From Pseudo-nitzschia pungens (Eukaryota; Bacillariophyta; Bacillariophyceae; Bacillariales; Bacillariaceae), in NCBI GenBank assembly GCA_037355855.1, contig CM074760.1, positions 302,501-366,500 of the forward strand: 64,000 nucleotides of DNA, written 5' to 3'. Position 1 is the first letter of the stretch, and each line of letters begins with the position of its first letter. This document shows, in pieces, positions 22,612-31,959 of this stretch. Made by a program: the position numbers and the translations under genes. Below the pieces are notes generated by a model. That model saw only the letters and a list, made by a program, of their open reading frames with translations, had not been told where the DNA came from and made no database searches.

Positions 22612-22703
22612 GATGGCAATTTCCAGGGCCGGGAGAAACTTCGTGGTTGGAATGCCCGATGGCAATTTCCAGGTCCGGGAGAAACTTCGTGGTTGGAATG
22701 GAA
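22612..22703. repeat. 46-bp tandem repeat, 2 copies, running into GGAAT repeats
   Basis: The unit beginning GATGGCAATTTCCAGG and ending TTCGTGGTTGGAATGCCC starts at 22612 and again at 22658, with one or two differences. It is followed by degenerate GGAAT/GCAAT pentamers to about 22765. Confidence 0.75.
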
Positions 22704-23442
22704 TGGAATTCGAATAGAATGGAATGCAATGCAATGGAACGGAATTCAATGGAATATATGCTGTGGAATGGAATAGCAGATTGTCCCATGATTCCTTGGT
22801 TGGAGCTGTGAATCCATCACCCGGTGGGAATCATACGGATTTGAGCGAAACGATTCCCTCTCAACGTGCTTCCTCCCATTTCTTTCTTGGTCGGCGGGCA
22901 CGGTACGGCACGACACAGCACGGCACAAGACATTGCTATACGTTCGAGCCGCGTGCGGTGCTGCCGGATTGTGTTGGTTCCGGCTGTGACGTGTGGTATC
23001 GTGTCCAACAATGCCTCCCTCGTGTCGGGAAGTTTCACGCTGCTCGAGGGGAATTGCCCGTGTTCTGCGGTTGTCGCTTTAGGAGTTCATTGGCACGCTA
23101 AGATTCCGGTGAACTCTGATCGAATCCCAATTGAATCTCATTCAATCTCATCCAATCAATCGCAAGGCAATTGTGATTGATTGGGCACAGACTCTTTGGT
23201 TTCCGAGTGCGTCGTCCCTCCCGACCATCATTGTAATTATCTTTGTCGTTGTCGTATGATGATTTTGTTCGAGACGACACCCGCCACGGGCGTTGGTTAG
23301 TGCGGCACCAAAAACATCCCGCGTCAATTTCCGAAAGAGAGCGAGTGCGTGCGTGAGTGAGTGAGTGAGTGGGTCGGCCTTTGGACCAGTGAATCCCTCT
23401 CGATCTCTGGCCTTGGTCGTCCGTTCCTGCGCTCCGATTCTA

Positions 23443-23683
23443 CCAACAAAATCAGCACGGAATTGGAGTGGATTGATTCCGTACATGTATTATATTATTT
23501 TTATGCAGATTGTATGATTGGATGGTTCGTTTCCATTTTTACGTTGCTTTGTGGAATGAAAGGGTCGCCAACAAAATCAACACTGAATTGGAGTGGATTC
23601 CGTACATTTTTTATATTAAATGCAGAATGTAAGATTGGATAGTTCGTTTCCGTTTTCGTGCTGCTTTGGAGGATGAAAGGGGC
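23443..23683. repeat. About 125-bp tandem duplication
   Basis: CCAACAAAATCA...GAATTGGAGTGGATT starts at 23443 and again at 23568. Both copies end with GATTGGAT, GTTCGTTTCC and GATGAAAGG. The second copy lacks about 10 bases and has roughly 15 percent differences, so the duplication is not very recent. Confidence 0.75.
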
Positions 23684-23848
23684 ACGGAATCAATCGAAGT
23701 TGTGGGTTTCGGTGTCGGTGTCAGTGACGGTATCAGTGCGAATTCCTTGTTGCGCTGCCATCCTCTGCGGACCTCTCGGGCGGGACTGAGTGATTCCCCC
23801 TCGAGCACACGCAATACAATGCAATGCAATTCAACGCTATGCCATTGA

Positions 23849-25171
23849 TTACGTAGAAGCGGTTCTCCGGAACCAAAGCGTGGACATCGCTAGGGCAACC
23901 ACAACGAGCACCAATTGCACCGTAGCATTTGGCTGTTCATCCTGGTGGTGATGATGATGGTGGTGGCGTTGCGACCAACAAACGGACCTTTCTCGATTGA
24001 ACTCGGAGGCACGGACACACGTTTTGCCAAATCCGGGCGCGAGCAGGGCCCGCAATCCGTAAGGCCCGTAGACCAGACCCGTGTGGGCTCGCTCTGGATC
24101 GCCGGTACCATCGCCGGAAGAAGAAGCATCCTCCGCGCTCGAAAAAGGGCAGACCGTCCCGAACTGGCAATCCAGCGTCGGGACGGCGTCGGACTCCTCA
24201 AAGACGTTAACGACGAGCGATTGTTGAAGCATGCGCGACCGAGGGGAGTGCGCCGAAATTGGCTCGCTATTTCTATCGCTATGGCTATGGCTATCGCTGC
24301 TGCCGCCAATAGCAGATTCAAGTCCAAACCAGGACGGATACAGCAGCTCGGCCACGTCCGCAACCCCCACCGAGGCAAAGACCACCGCGCTCGCCGCCCC
24401 GGGGTTTCGCAGGGCCTGCAGCTGCGCCACGGCTCCCCCCAGGCTATAGCCGACAAACCTCAGTCGCAGTTGCACCCGAGAGGATTCTAATTTTGATTCC
24501 GATTTTGATTCCGATTTTGATTCCCATTCTTCCCTCTTGTCGGTCAGTGCCTCGACCACCCCCCGGACGATCCACTCGCTCTGCGTGAAATAATCCCGCC
24601 CGAGGGACCGCCGAATCCCGTGGATCGCCTTTTGCAGCGCAAAGGCGGCCGCCAACCCGAAACTCCCGGTGTCCGGAAACCACTGCCGGACCTGGTTGGA
24701 TCCCCACAGCCCCATGGCCTCGAGCATGTCGCTGTCCCAGGGCCGGGTTCCCTCCTGGTGGCGAAACCCGATCGTGATGGTCGCCGGGTCCTGTATCGAC
24801 CGAAAGACGAGCGCGTGCAAACCTCCCGGGCGGACCACCTCCCCACGGTCATTAAAGTCCAACCCGAGATGCGACGAAGAAGAAGAAGACGTCGAGGGGG
24901 ACAACCCGACGCCGAGGTCGGACGGAGAGAGTCGTTTCCAGCGCTCCCAGACTCCCAGGTCGGAACAGTCCGTGTGGATGTCCTTGTCCTTGTCCTTGTC
25001 GTCATCGTTGTTGGAAAGCTTGGTATCCTTCCACAGCGTCCGGGGGGTGGAAAATTCGCGGCACAGGCACAGGGCATCGATCAGTTCCGTGGTTGTTGGC
25101 GTTGGCATGACGTACGTGTAGCCGGGGTCGTCCCGATTTAGAGATTCATCGCGAAGGCTTGTTGCCGCCAT
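23849..25171 (-). CDS. Tail-anchored lipase-like (alpha/beta hydrolase) protein
   Basis: 440 aa from ATG 25171 (MAATSLRDESL). The frame is open further upstream only without an ATG, so this start is preferred. The catalytic elbow is RFVGYSLGGAVAQ, a GxSxG motif with nucleophile near Ser243. ESDAVPTLD (Asp near 328) suits the acid residue of class-3 lipases, and HTGLVYGPYG (His near 363) is a candidate base. A conserved-looking lid region GRDYFTQSEWIVRGVVEAL precedes the elbow. Low-complexity insertions are KSESKSESK (18-nt DNA repeat at about 24490-24525), a Ser run and a seven-His run. The last 25 residues (VQLVLVVVALAMSTLWF, about 418-434) form one membrane segment with a short basic tail, so the enzyme is probably tail-anchored with a cytosolic catalytic domain. 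Substrate unknown, lipid esters inferred. No frame breaks. Confidence 0.75.
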   Translation of the reverse strand: MAATSLRDESLNRDDPGYTYVMPTPTTTELIDALCLCREFSTPRTLWKDTKLSNNDDDKDKDKDIHTDCSDLGVWERWKRLSPSDLGVGLSPSTSSSSSSHLGLDFNDRGEVVRPGGLHALVFRSIQDPATITIGFRHQEGTRPWDSDMLEAMGLWGSNQVRQWFPDTGSFGLAAAFALQKAIHGIRRSLGRDYFTQSEWIVRGVVEALTDKREEWESKSESKSESKLESSRVQLRLRFVGYSLGGAVAQLQALRNPGAASAVVFASVGVADVAELLYPSWFGLESAIGGSSDSHSHSDRNSEPISAHSPRSRMLQQSLVVNVFEESDAVPTLDCQFGTVCPFSSAEDASSSGDGTGDPERAHTGLVYGPYGLRALLAPGFGKTCVRASEFNRERSVCWSQRHHHHHHHQDEQPNATVQLVLVVVALAMSTLWFRRTAST

Positions 25172-26559
25172 GGTCGTAGAACTGGAACGCTGGTATCTAT
25201 CACGCCAGAGGTCCGTTGCTTCCCGATCGGTCGACCGAGACGAAACGAAACGAACCGTGAGAGTCCCATATCCATAATATATATAGAATAGAATGCGTAC
25301 ACGTATACGACACATATATATAAAAATATATATACAATGACTGATGCATTGCGTGTCATTCAAAGTCCCCACCCAACAAAACACAACTACGACGTACCTA
25401 CTTCCATTCGCTTGCCTTTGGGAGCAACAACAACAAGATCTTATCGTTGTTGATTGAAAGCTGCGGTAGGGCAACCATTACATACCGCTACCATAGTGTG
25501 GCAGGGACCAACGAGCCAAAATGATTATGGTATTGTGTGTTTCAAGTACAGGAAATGTACCGGTATCTTACGAGTAATTCTAACCGATTTTCTTTTTTTG
25601 GGACTGACCCGGAATAATTATGTGTCGATTGGTCATGAGTAAATCTTATGGGATGTACAGAAACCTTATGCACAGCTAACCTTACCGTAATTAAGTTACT
25701 CGTACATGATGTTCGTTGAAAGCCGCTTCGATCTTTCGTCGTGTTTTGTAAGTTACCGTACGGTGTTGGAATCTTTCGGAATGACGAATCATCGAATCAT
25801 CAACAATCAAAAAAATCATCAATCAAAATGAATCAAAATACTACGTAATACGAAGTACGTAATAATCAATCAACAATTAATTACGAAACAAAAATATTGG
25901 CCTCTATTCAGAGTTTTGATTGGACAATCCTTTCTCCATACCGGTAGGTACCTGCAATAGTACCGGTTCTGGGGGGACGAACAATGTTGCTCGTTCACAT
26001 CTGGGATATCGACGCTTGTAGCAGAACGGTGACCTTGTTGCCTTTAGGTACCGGTAGGAGGAGGACTAGTATGAAAGCCAGCATGGTACTCGATATTGAT
26101 TTTCCACTGCTGGGGAACGTCCATTTCTATGCTCCATATTCTCGTACCCGCAGAGAATGGTGGCTCGACCCGATTCGATTCGGCTGACGCTCGTCGCTCG
26201 TAATCGGGAAGGCAAGAACAGCAGAAGAAAAACAATGTTTGGAGTACAAGAACGAGGAGGAATGATGATATGTCCTCTCTGTTCCTAACAAATTTTAGAA
26301 GCCAGTCAGCAAAGGGATTTTAAAAGAAGATGGCATCCCATTGACCCCATGACCATCTTCTTGTTGTAGGCTCAATAACCATAGGCCTAATATCATCATT
26401 GCTCCTCTTTGAAATGATTGGAATGAGAATACAACGAATCAAAGTACGAGTAGTGTACCGGTACCGGTACGAGTACCGGTACTATGGTGTTGTATACAGG
26501 AACAGGACTTTGAAAAAAGATTAAGTACAGAAAATGATTGTGTACATGCATCGCAGCAC
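25172..26559. other. Intergenic
   Basis: No gene recognised. AT-rich with (TA)n near 25310-25335, TTACCGTACGG words near 25755, ATCAATCAAAAT repeats near 25795-25880, and the alternating ACCGGTACCGGTACGAGTAC tract at 26456-26482. Confidence 0.5.
26456..26482. repeat. Nested ACCGGTAC palindromes
   Basis: GTACCGGTACCGGTACGAG followed by TACCGGTAC is a run of overlapping perfect palindromes about 80 bases upstream of the tRNA gene. It is the most concentrated example of the GTAC/TACCGGTA words seen across the spacers. Confidence 0.6.
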
Positions 26560-26632
26560 TCCGGTATGATGTAGGTGGTTAGCATACTTGCCTCTCACGC
26601 AGGATACCAGGGTTCGAGTCCCTGTACCGGAA
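26560..26632 (+). tRNA. tRNA-Glu (anticodon CUC)
   Basis: A full cloverleaf can be drawn. The 7-bp acceptor stem TCCGGTA/TACCGGA is perfect. The D-loop contains AGGTGGTTAGC. The 5-bp anticodon stem CTTGC/GCAGG encloses the loop CTCTCAC (anticodon CTC, reading GAG). The variable region is 4 nt, and the 5-bp T-stem CAGGG/CCCTG has loop TTCGAGT. The internal B box GGTTCGAGTCC (26611-26621) is perfect. There is no intron, and the 3' CCA is not encoded, as expected in eukaryotes. It stands alone in a 3-kb spacer. Confidence 0.92.
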
Positions 26633-28212
26633 GCTTCTTTTTTGTCGGTGTTACTTTTCACTACCCACCGAACTCATAGCGACATCGGATCCCATATTGA
26701 TGTAATAGATCAGCATACCAATGATGCCTGTTATGACAGCTAGTTTCTTTAGCTTTCCCCAACAGATTGGCAAAGTGAAGAAAACCCCTTTCTTTAACTA
26801 ACAGCTCTGTACTCTTCATCTTCTACTCCACTACTACCGTAGAAGTCACCTCTACTAGTAACATGCTGGTGATAGTAAAGTCCTCTAGTAGTATTACTAC
26901 TAGTACTACTACTACTAGGAGAGGCAAGAAGGAAACAAAAGATAAAACAATATTTTAGGTTGTTACTATGCAGTACTAGTACTAGTAGTAGTACTATTCC
27001 ATCAAGGCCCTGGCTGTCGTTTGCTGTTCTCCCAAGGTACAGATACTTCTTGTATTTGGGGACGTTTATGACCGATGCCGAGCTCCACCATTAGCATCAT
27101 GATACTGCCCTACTAACGGAAGCACACCCGTCGGAGGAGTTTGAAAAAGTTTTTCCCTGATACATCCGATTTGTGAGCGAAATCACCGGTGATATTATGA
27201 CAGTGCGTGGATCTAGCTAGAGAGGTTCGCGTAAGCAAAAAATATGGTGTATGCCAAAATAATATGTGTCCTGTACCTGTCACAGACAGCGCAAGACAAA
27301 GTTCCCTCTATTTCTCTGAATTTCGTACGTGCTACTACCGTTCATCGATCCTCAATAGTAATTTAAATTGACACGGACAAGAGAGTAAGCATCGAGTGGT
27401 CGAGTGGTCGACGATTACATCCCGCGATATGGCATCTGTTCTGGTTGTTTCAATGCAATCATCCAGTTACCCTCCAAATGTTGTTTGATAATTGTATCAG
27501 TAAATAAATTGTGACAAATCTGTTCAGCTTTATTGAATCAGTGCACCGTTTGCGTGTATCATCTGACTAGCATGATTCAATGGATACCATCAACTGAGTC
27601 CTCAGCACCAAGCTCATCGCAAGCCTTGTCTTTCCACATGGAGAAACTCCGTTCAATGGATAGTGATACTAAAGTAGTTTCGGTTACACAATTTTTTCTC
27701 AATGTTTTCTGCGGCGTCGAGGCGACTTAGCAGATCGAAAACTGGGCTTCACCGTTGTGGCGTTGTTGCTTTGAGTTCTAGTAAATTTTCCGGTTAATTC
27801 CATTTATCGAGCAAATTAGGTCGGATCACAAGCAGTTGGCGAGAAAAGTTAGAACGGCGTGATAAATTTGTGATAGAAGAAACGAAATGTATCGCTTGTC
27901 TGATATCAAAATCTAGTAAACGACTAAAATCTGATCGTCCAAAGACATGGCGAAACGAGATGGCAACGCTTTGGCAGTGTTCCCCTCTTGAATAGTATTG
28001 TATCCCGACAGTAACGGACACACGGGCGATGATTGCGCGAATGGCATCCAACACGATGCCGGGAAGAACAGATGAAACACAATCCGAATTATTCTGACAA
28101 AACTCACCATTTCCTGTTCGCGCGTTGGAATGTGTTGTCGCTTCTAGCCACAAAATGCTTGTGGTGGAAGATGACGTAATCGATCGGCGCGACGTTCGTT
28201 GCCGAAAATAGT
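26633..28212. other. Intergenic downstream of the tRNA
   Basis: No gene recognised. It contains a TAC/GTA palindromic cluster at about 26875-26995. An open minus-strand frame at 27794-28216 (140 aa) touches the end of the PPR gene but has no motif and is not accepted. Confidence 0.5.
26638..26643 (+). terminator. Pol III terminator of tRNA-Glu
   Basis: A run of six T residues starts six bases after the end of the tRNA, the standard RNA polymerase III stop signal. Confidence 0.75.
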
Positions 28213-30657
28213 TCATGACATGGAAGACATGATGGTCTTTAATTCTTCGATTCTGTCCTCGGTCCCATCAAATAGTTCAAGGCATTGAATCATGGTACGA
28301 TAAGTTACTGCATCTGGTCGCTTGTGAAGTTCCCCGTTATCGCACCGTCTATTCATTTCGTTGAGAATCTCTTCCGACTTGGCCGGAGCCTTTTCGTCGC
28401 CCGACTTGGCCCAGGCATCCAACAAAATGTTGTACGTCCGAACATCCAGTTCGGCATTGCGGTTGGTACCCGACTTGTAGTCCTGTTCCATCATCTCAAA
28501 CACATCTGTGGCTCCTTCGACGTCGCCTTGTTTCGCAAAGGAATTCATGACTGCGTTGTATGTAACGATATCAGGATGAATGGTCTTGTCCCAGCGGTCG
28601 TGTCGAGCGTGCATTTCTCGGAGGATCCCTCGTGCCCGACTGAGAGAATCCTGCTGCAAGGTAGTGGTCTTGGAATGCCCTTTTTTGAGGTCATGGCGAC
28701 TGGCAGTATCCATCCCTACCATTTGCCTCAGCAATAGTGCTGCTTGCAGTGGTGCATCTTCTTTGTTGGATTTTGACCAGGCATCGATGAGAATTGTGTA
28801 GGTTTGGACGTTAGGTTCGCAGTTTCGATCCTGTTTCAGCATTTCGAAAACTTCTGTTGCTCCTTCGACGTCTCCTTGGCGCGCATGAGCGTCCATTACG
28901 GCAGCATAAGTAATGGTGTTTGGTCTGACGTCCTTCTTGGTGCCATCGCCTTCGCACTGGGCGATCATTGTCTCGAGAAGATCTCTAGCACGACGTGGCG
29001 CATCTGGTAGATTGGATTTGCTATAGCAGTTGATGACGGCACCGTAGGTGATAGCATCGGGGCCATCCTTCAGGGCACCGTCTGCATGTTTCTTCATCAT
29101 CTCCGTCATCAACAGTTCGGCTTGTTTAGGTGCATCTTCCTTGTTGGATTTTGACCATGCATCAATCAAGATATTGTACGACGGGACATTTGGTTCGGCA
29201 TTTTTGTTTCCCGAATGGAAGTCCTTCGCCATCATTTCAAATACTTCGGTGGCTCCTTTGGTATCTCCTTGTCTTGCGTGGGCATTCATTACCGCGCCAT
29301 AGACGACTTTGTCGGGCCTCACGTTGTCCTTTTTACCGCCGTTTTCGTACTCGAATATCATAGTCTCGAGCAGTTTTCGAGCTCGAGCTGGAGCATCTTG
29401 AACTTTGGACTTGCTGTAGCAATTAATGACAGCACTATACGTGATAATGTCCGGGCCTTCGTCCTGCTCGAATTTCCCTTCTGATTGCATCCGAACGATT
29501 TCATCTAACAAAGACTCGGCTTCTTGCGGTGCATTTTCTTCGTTGGATTTGGACCATGCATCAATGAGAATGTTGTAGGATTGCACTTGGGGCTTGGCAG
29601 CTGCGTTTCCAGATTCGAAATCTTTTTTCATCATCTCAAATATCTCCGTCGCTCCCTTCACATCCCCCTGCCTGGCATGGGCATTCAATACAGAATTGTA
29701 CGTGATAGCATTGGGTCTCACAACGTTATCGTCATCAGTATTTTTACTACCCTCGCTGCTGTATCGAGAAAACATGGTTTCCAAAATGGTTCGAGCGCGA
29801 TCCGGAGCGTCCGGTGTGTTGGATTTGCTGAAACAATGGATCACGGCATTGTAGGTGACAATGCTCGGACCTTGTTCGAGATCTCCTCGGGCATGCCAAT
29901 CGTTCATGGTCGCCAGTAGCTTTCCGGCAGTGTCCGAAACTCCCCTGCGGTTGGATCGAGAACAGGCGTTGATCATCGTACTAAAGGTATAGGCATCGGG
30001 CTTGGCCACGGTGTTGCCCTGTTCTTTAAAATCGTTCGTCTGCATGGAGAAAACCGCAGAGGCGCCCTCAAAATCTCCTCGTCGTGCAAAAGCATTCATA
30101 ACCGAATTGTACGTGACGCTATCCGGCCGAATGCACGAGTTTCCGTCTTGTTGGAAAACTTCGATCATCTCCTTCAATATCGCAAGTGCCTGTTTCGGAG
30201 CGTCGTGCCGTCTCGACTTGCTCCAGGCGTTGATGACCTGGGTGCAGTCAATGGCGTCAACAATGGCACGGATTCTTCTTCGTCCATTTTCTGAATCGTT
30301 ATAAGTCTCGCCAGCAGGATTGGTTCGATAATAATGAAACATCGTCTTCAAGACTTTCGTCGCTTCGGTCGGCGCGTCTGGTACTGACATTTTCGACCAC
30401 TTTCGAAGTTTGGTTCTTAATTCCTGGATATCTGGGATGCGTTCGACCTCCATTTTCTGTTCTGAAGCTTTCCTTTCATCCTTTGCGAAACACACGCTAG
30501 GCCGAAGATCATCAAAGTGATCAATTTGCTCGTCGCAGTTGCCACCGCTTCGGGTGCGAAAAGAAGCCACCGAATTGCAAGCACTTGGGGTAAACGATGT
30601 TGCCGCTATCACCCATAGAGCAAAGATTCCGATCCGAAACATACTCAAACGTCCCAT
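28213..30657 (-). CDS. Pentatricopeptide-repeat protein, predicted plastid-targeted
   Basis: 814 aa, one intact exon, ATG 30657 (context AAACACCATGGGA). The N-terminus MGRLSMFRIGIFALWVIAATSFTPSA reads as a signal peptide with the predicted cut AATS|FTP (S21/F22). Phe at +1 is the hallmark of the ASAFAP motif for import into secondary plastids. About 15 P-class PPR units follow from residue ~130, such as VTYNSVMNAFARRGDFEGAS, SYNILIDAWSKSNKEDAPKQ and ITYGAVINCYSKSNLPDAPR. From the fourth unit on, they form a higher-order period of three motifs (INCYSKS, NAHARQGD, IDAWSKS), each period about 375-400 bp at DNA level. There are no DYW, E, SMR or catalytic domains. P-class PPR proteins bind organelle RNA to stabilise, process or activate it; the target is unknown. 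The gene faces away from the EF-hand gene at 31960. Confidence 0.9.
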   Translation of the reverse strand: MGRLSMFRIGIFALWVIAATSFTPSACNSVASFRTRSGGNCDEQIDHFDDLRPSVCFAKDERKASEQKMEVERIPDIQELRTKLRKWSKMSVPDAPTEATKVLKTMFHYYRTNPAGETYNDSENGRRRIRAIVDAIDCTQVINAWSKSRRHDAPKQALAILKEMIEVFQQDGNSCIRPDSVTYNSVMNAFARRGDFEGASAVFSMQTNDFKEQGNTVAKPDAYTFSTMINACSRSNRRGVSDTAGKLLATMNDWHARGDLEQGPSIVTYNAVIHCFSKSNTPDAPDRARTILETMFSRYSSEGSKNTDDDNVVRPNAITYNSVLNAHARQGDVKGATEIFEMMKKDFESGNAAAKPQVQSYNILIDAWSKSNEENAPQEAESLLDEIVRMQSEGKFEQDEGPDIITYSAVINCYSKSKVQDAPARARKLLETMIFEYENGGKKDNVRPDKVVYGAVMNAHARQGDTKGATEVFEMMAKDFHSGNKNAEPNVPSYNILIDAWSKSNKEDAPKQAELLMTEMMKKHADGALKDGPDAITYGAVINCYSKSNLPDAPRRARDLLETMIAQCEGDGTKKDVRPNTITYAAVMDAHARQGDVEGATEVFEMLKQDRNCEPNVQTYTILIDAWSKSNKEDAPLQAALLLRQMVGMDTASRHDLKKGHSKTTTLQQDSLSRARGILREMHARHDRWDKTIHPDIVTYNAVMNSFAKQGDVEGATDVFEMMEQDYKSGTNRNAELDVRTYNILLDAWAKSGDEKAPAKSEEILNEMNRRCDNGELHKRPDAVTYRTMIQCLELFDGTEDRIEELKTIMSSMS

Positions 30658-30973
30658 GGTGTTTAAAGGAAAAGGCCTAGTTGTAAAATAGGTAAAGTAG
30701 GTGAGGAGGACATGAGTAAGGTTACCGGTAGAATGGGTGAGGGTAAGGTAAGGTTTACCGGTACTGAGGATGTTTGTGTAATACAGAAGCGATGCGGTAA
30801 CATACCAATCAAAATTATCTCCACCCCGCAAGTAACCTTACCCTTTACAGGTAAGGTTAGTGTAATTCAAGTTGTGCAACTCAATCACAAGAATCACACA
30901 TCATCGAGAATGAAATTCGTGGTCGAGGCAAAGATAGATTTAAATATGGAATGGATGATTGATTCCCGGTTTG

Positions 30974-31023
30974 TTCCTAACATACCGTTATAACCTTATT
31001 CCTAACATACCGTTATAACCTTA
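30974..31023. repeat. 25-bp tandem repeat, 2 copies
   Basis: The unit TTCCTAACATACCGTTATAA followed by CCTTA is present at 30974-30998 and 30999-31023, identical in both copies. Confidence 0.85.
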
Positions 31024-31077
31024 TTAGAGTACCTTAATACAATCCAAAGATATCTATATACAGTATTGTTCTTCGAA

Positions 31078-31290
31078 ACCCGGATGTATAATTTTAAATG
31101 TCAAACAAACCCGGATGTATAATTTTAAATGTCAAACAAACCCGGATGTATAAGTGTCAAAAAAAAACCCGGATGAATAATTTTAAATGTCAAACAAACC
31201 CGGATGTATAAGTGTCAAAAAAATTCCGGATGTATAAGTATAAGTGTCAAAAAACCCGGATGTATAACTGTACAAAAAACCCGGATGTAC
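31078..31290. repeat. Minisatellite, 8 copies of CCCGGATGTATAA units
   Basis: Eight copies of a core ACCCGGATGTATAA begin near 31080, 31111, 31142, 31169, 31200, 31226, 31256 and 31281 (spacings 31, 31, 27, 31, 26, 30 and 25). Two unit types alternate: one with a TTTTAAATGTCAAACAA arm and one with a GTGTCAAAAAA arm. The sixth copy differs at the core (TTCCGGATG). Confidence 0.85.
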
Positions 31291-31959
31291 GGATTGATCA
31301 AACTGAAGTAACTTACCGTATGAGTGGTCGAGATCGTTAGTCGTGACGCGTTACAGAGGTTATTATTGATGAGTACAAGTACCGGTACCTTACTTCGTTT
31401 TAGGCTCTTTAGAACATGCTGGCAATATTTTCGAAAACAAAACATAACACGACTATTGTTTTTTACGATCGGACACATCAACATTCGCATTGATGTTCGC
31501 AGATTCTCGCAGGTTATGAAACAATTGACGGATCTACTATCATCATTAATCAAGGGAAAAGTGAGATGCAACTTCTTAAGCCTTAAGATTTATCGTCAAC
31601 TTGTCAAAACCACGAATGATCCAATACAAAGTATTCGTACATGTATGTTTATATTACGATCGCCATCATATTCTTTCCGCGACCTTCTTCATTCAGTCAG
31701 ATAGTAAATGTAGGTTAAGTTTTGTCACATGCGCGTTTTTCTTCTACTAGCACTGTACCGGTAGTTCGTATCTTCAGCTTTTGCGATTTCCACCGGTACC
31801 GTAAATTACCGTACTCCAAAAGAATGAAACGCAGTTTCGACGGCAGATGAATAGGCAGGCGATTTTTGGTTCATTCACCAACAACTCTTTCGCAAAAGTG
31901 AGTGTTCTAATCACAACCAAAAATTTTGGAACCAAAGAAAATACTTCTGAAGTAACCTT

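Larger units (their letters stand above)
21918..23848. other. Intergenic, repeat-rich
   Basis: No gene recognised. It holds a 46-bp tandem duplication (22612-22703), a GGAAT-rich stretch (about 22696-22765), and a roughly 125-bp tandem duplication (23443-23683). Open frames across 22313-22811 follow the repeats and are not thought to be coding. Confidence 0.5.
30658..31959. promoter_or_regulatory. Divergent intergenic region with minisatellites
   Basis: The 1.3-kb spacer between two outward-facing genes must hold both promoters. It contains GTAAGGTTACCGGTA-like words at 30715-30760 and 30828-30860, a 25-bp tandem repeat (30974-31023) and an eight-copy minisatellite (31078-31290). No defined transcription-factor site can be assigned. 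Confidence 0.4.

Noticed and set aside
22313..23101. Series of open frames with Trp/Gly/Asn-rich peptides
   Set aside because: They follow a 46-bp tandem repeat and GGAAT repeats in several frames at once, which is expected of repeats rather than genes.
27794..28216. 140-codon minus-strand frame touching the end of the PPR gene
   Set aside because: No PPR or other motif; the AT-rich composition matches the spacer, and the PPR gene has its own stop at 28213.
31078..31290. CRISPR-like array
   Set aside because: Repeat units are adjacent, with no unique spacers of constant length, and the context is eukaryotic. It is a minisatellite.
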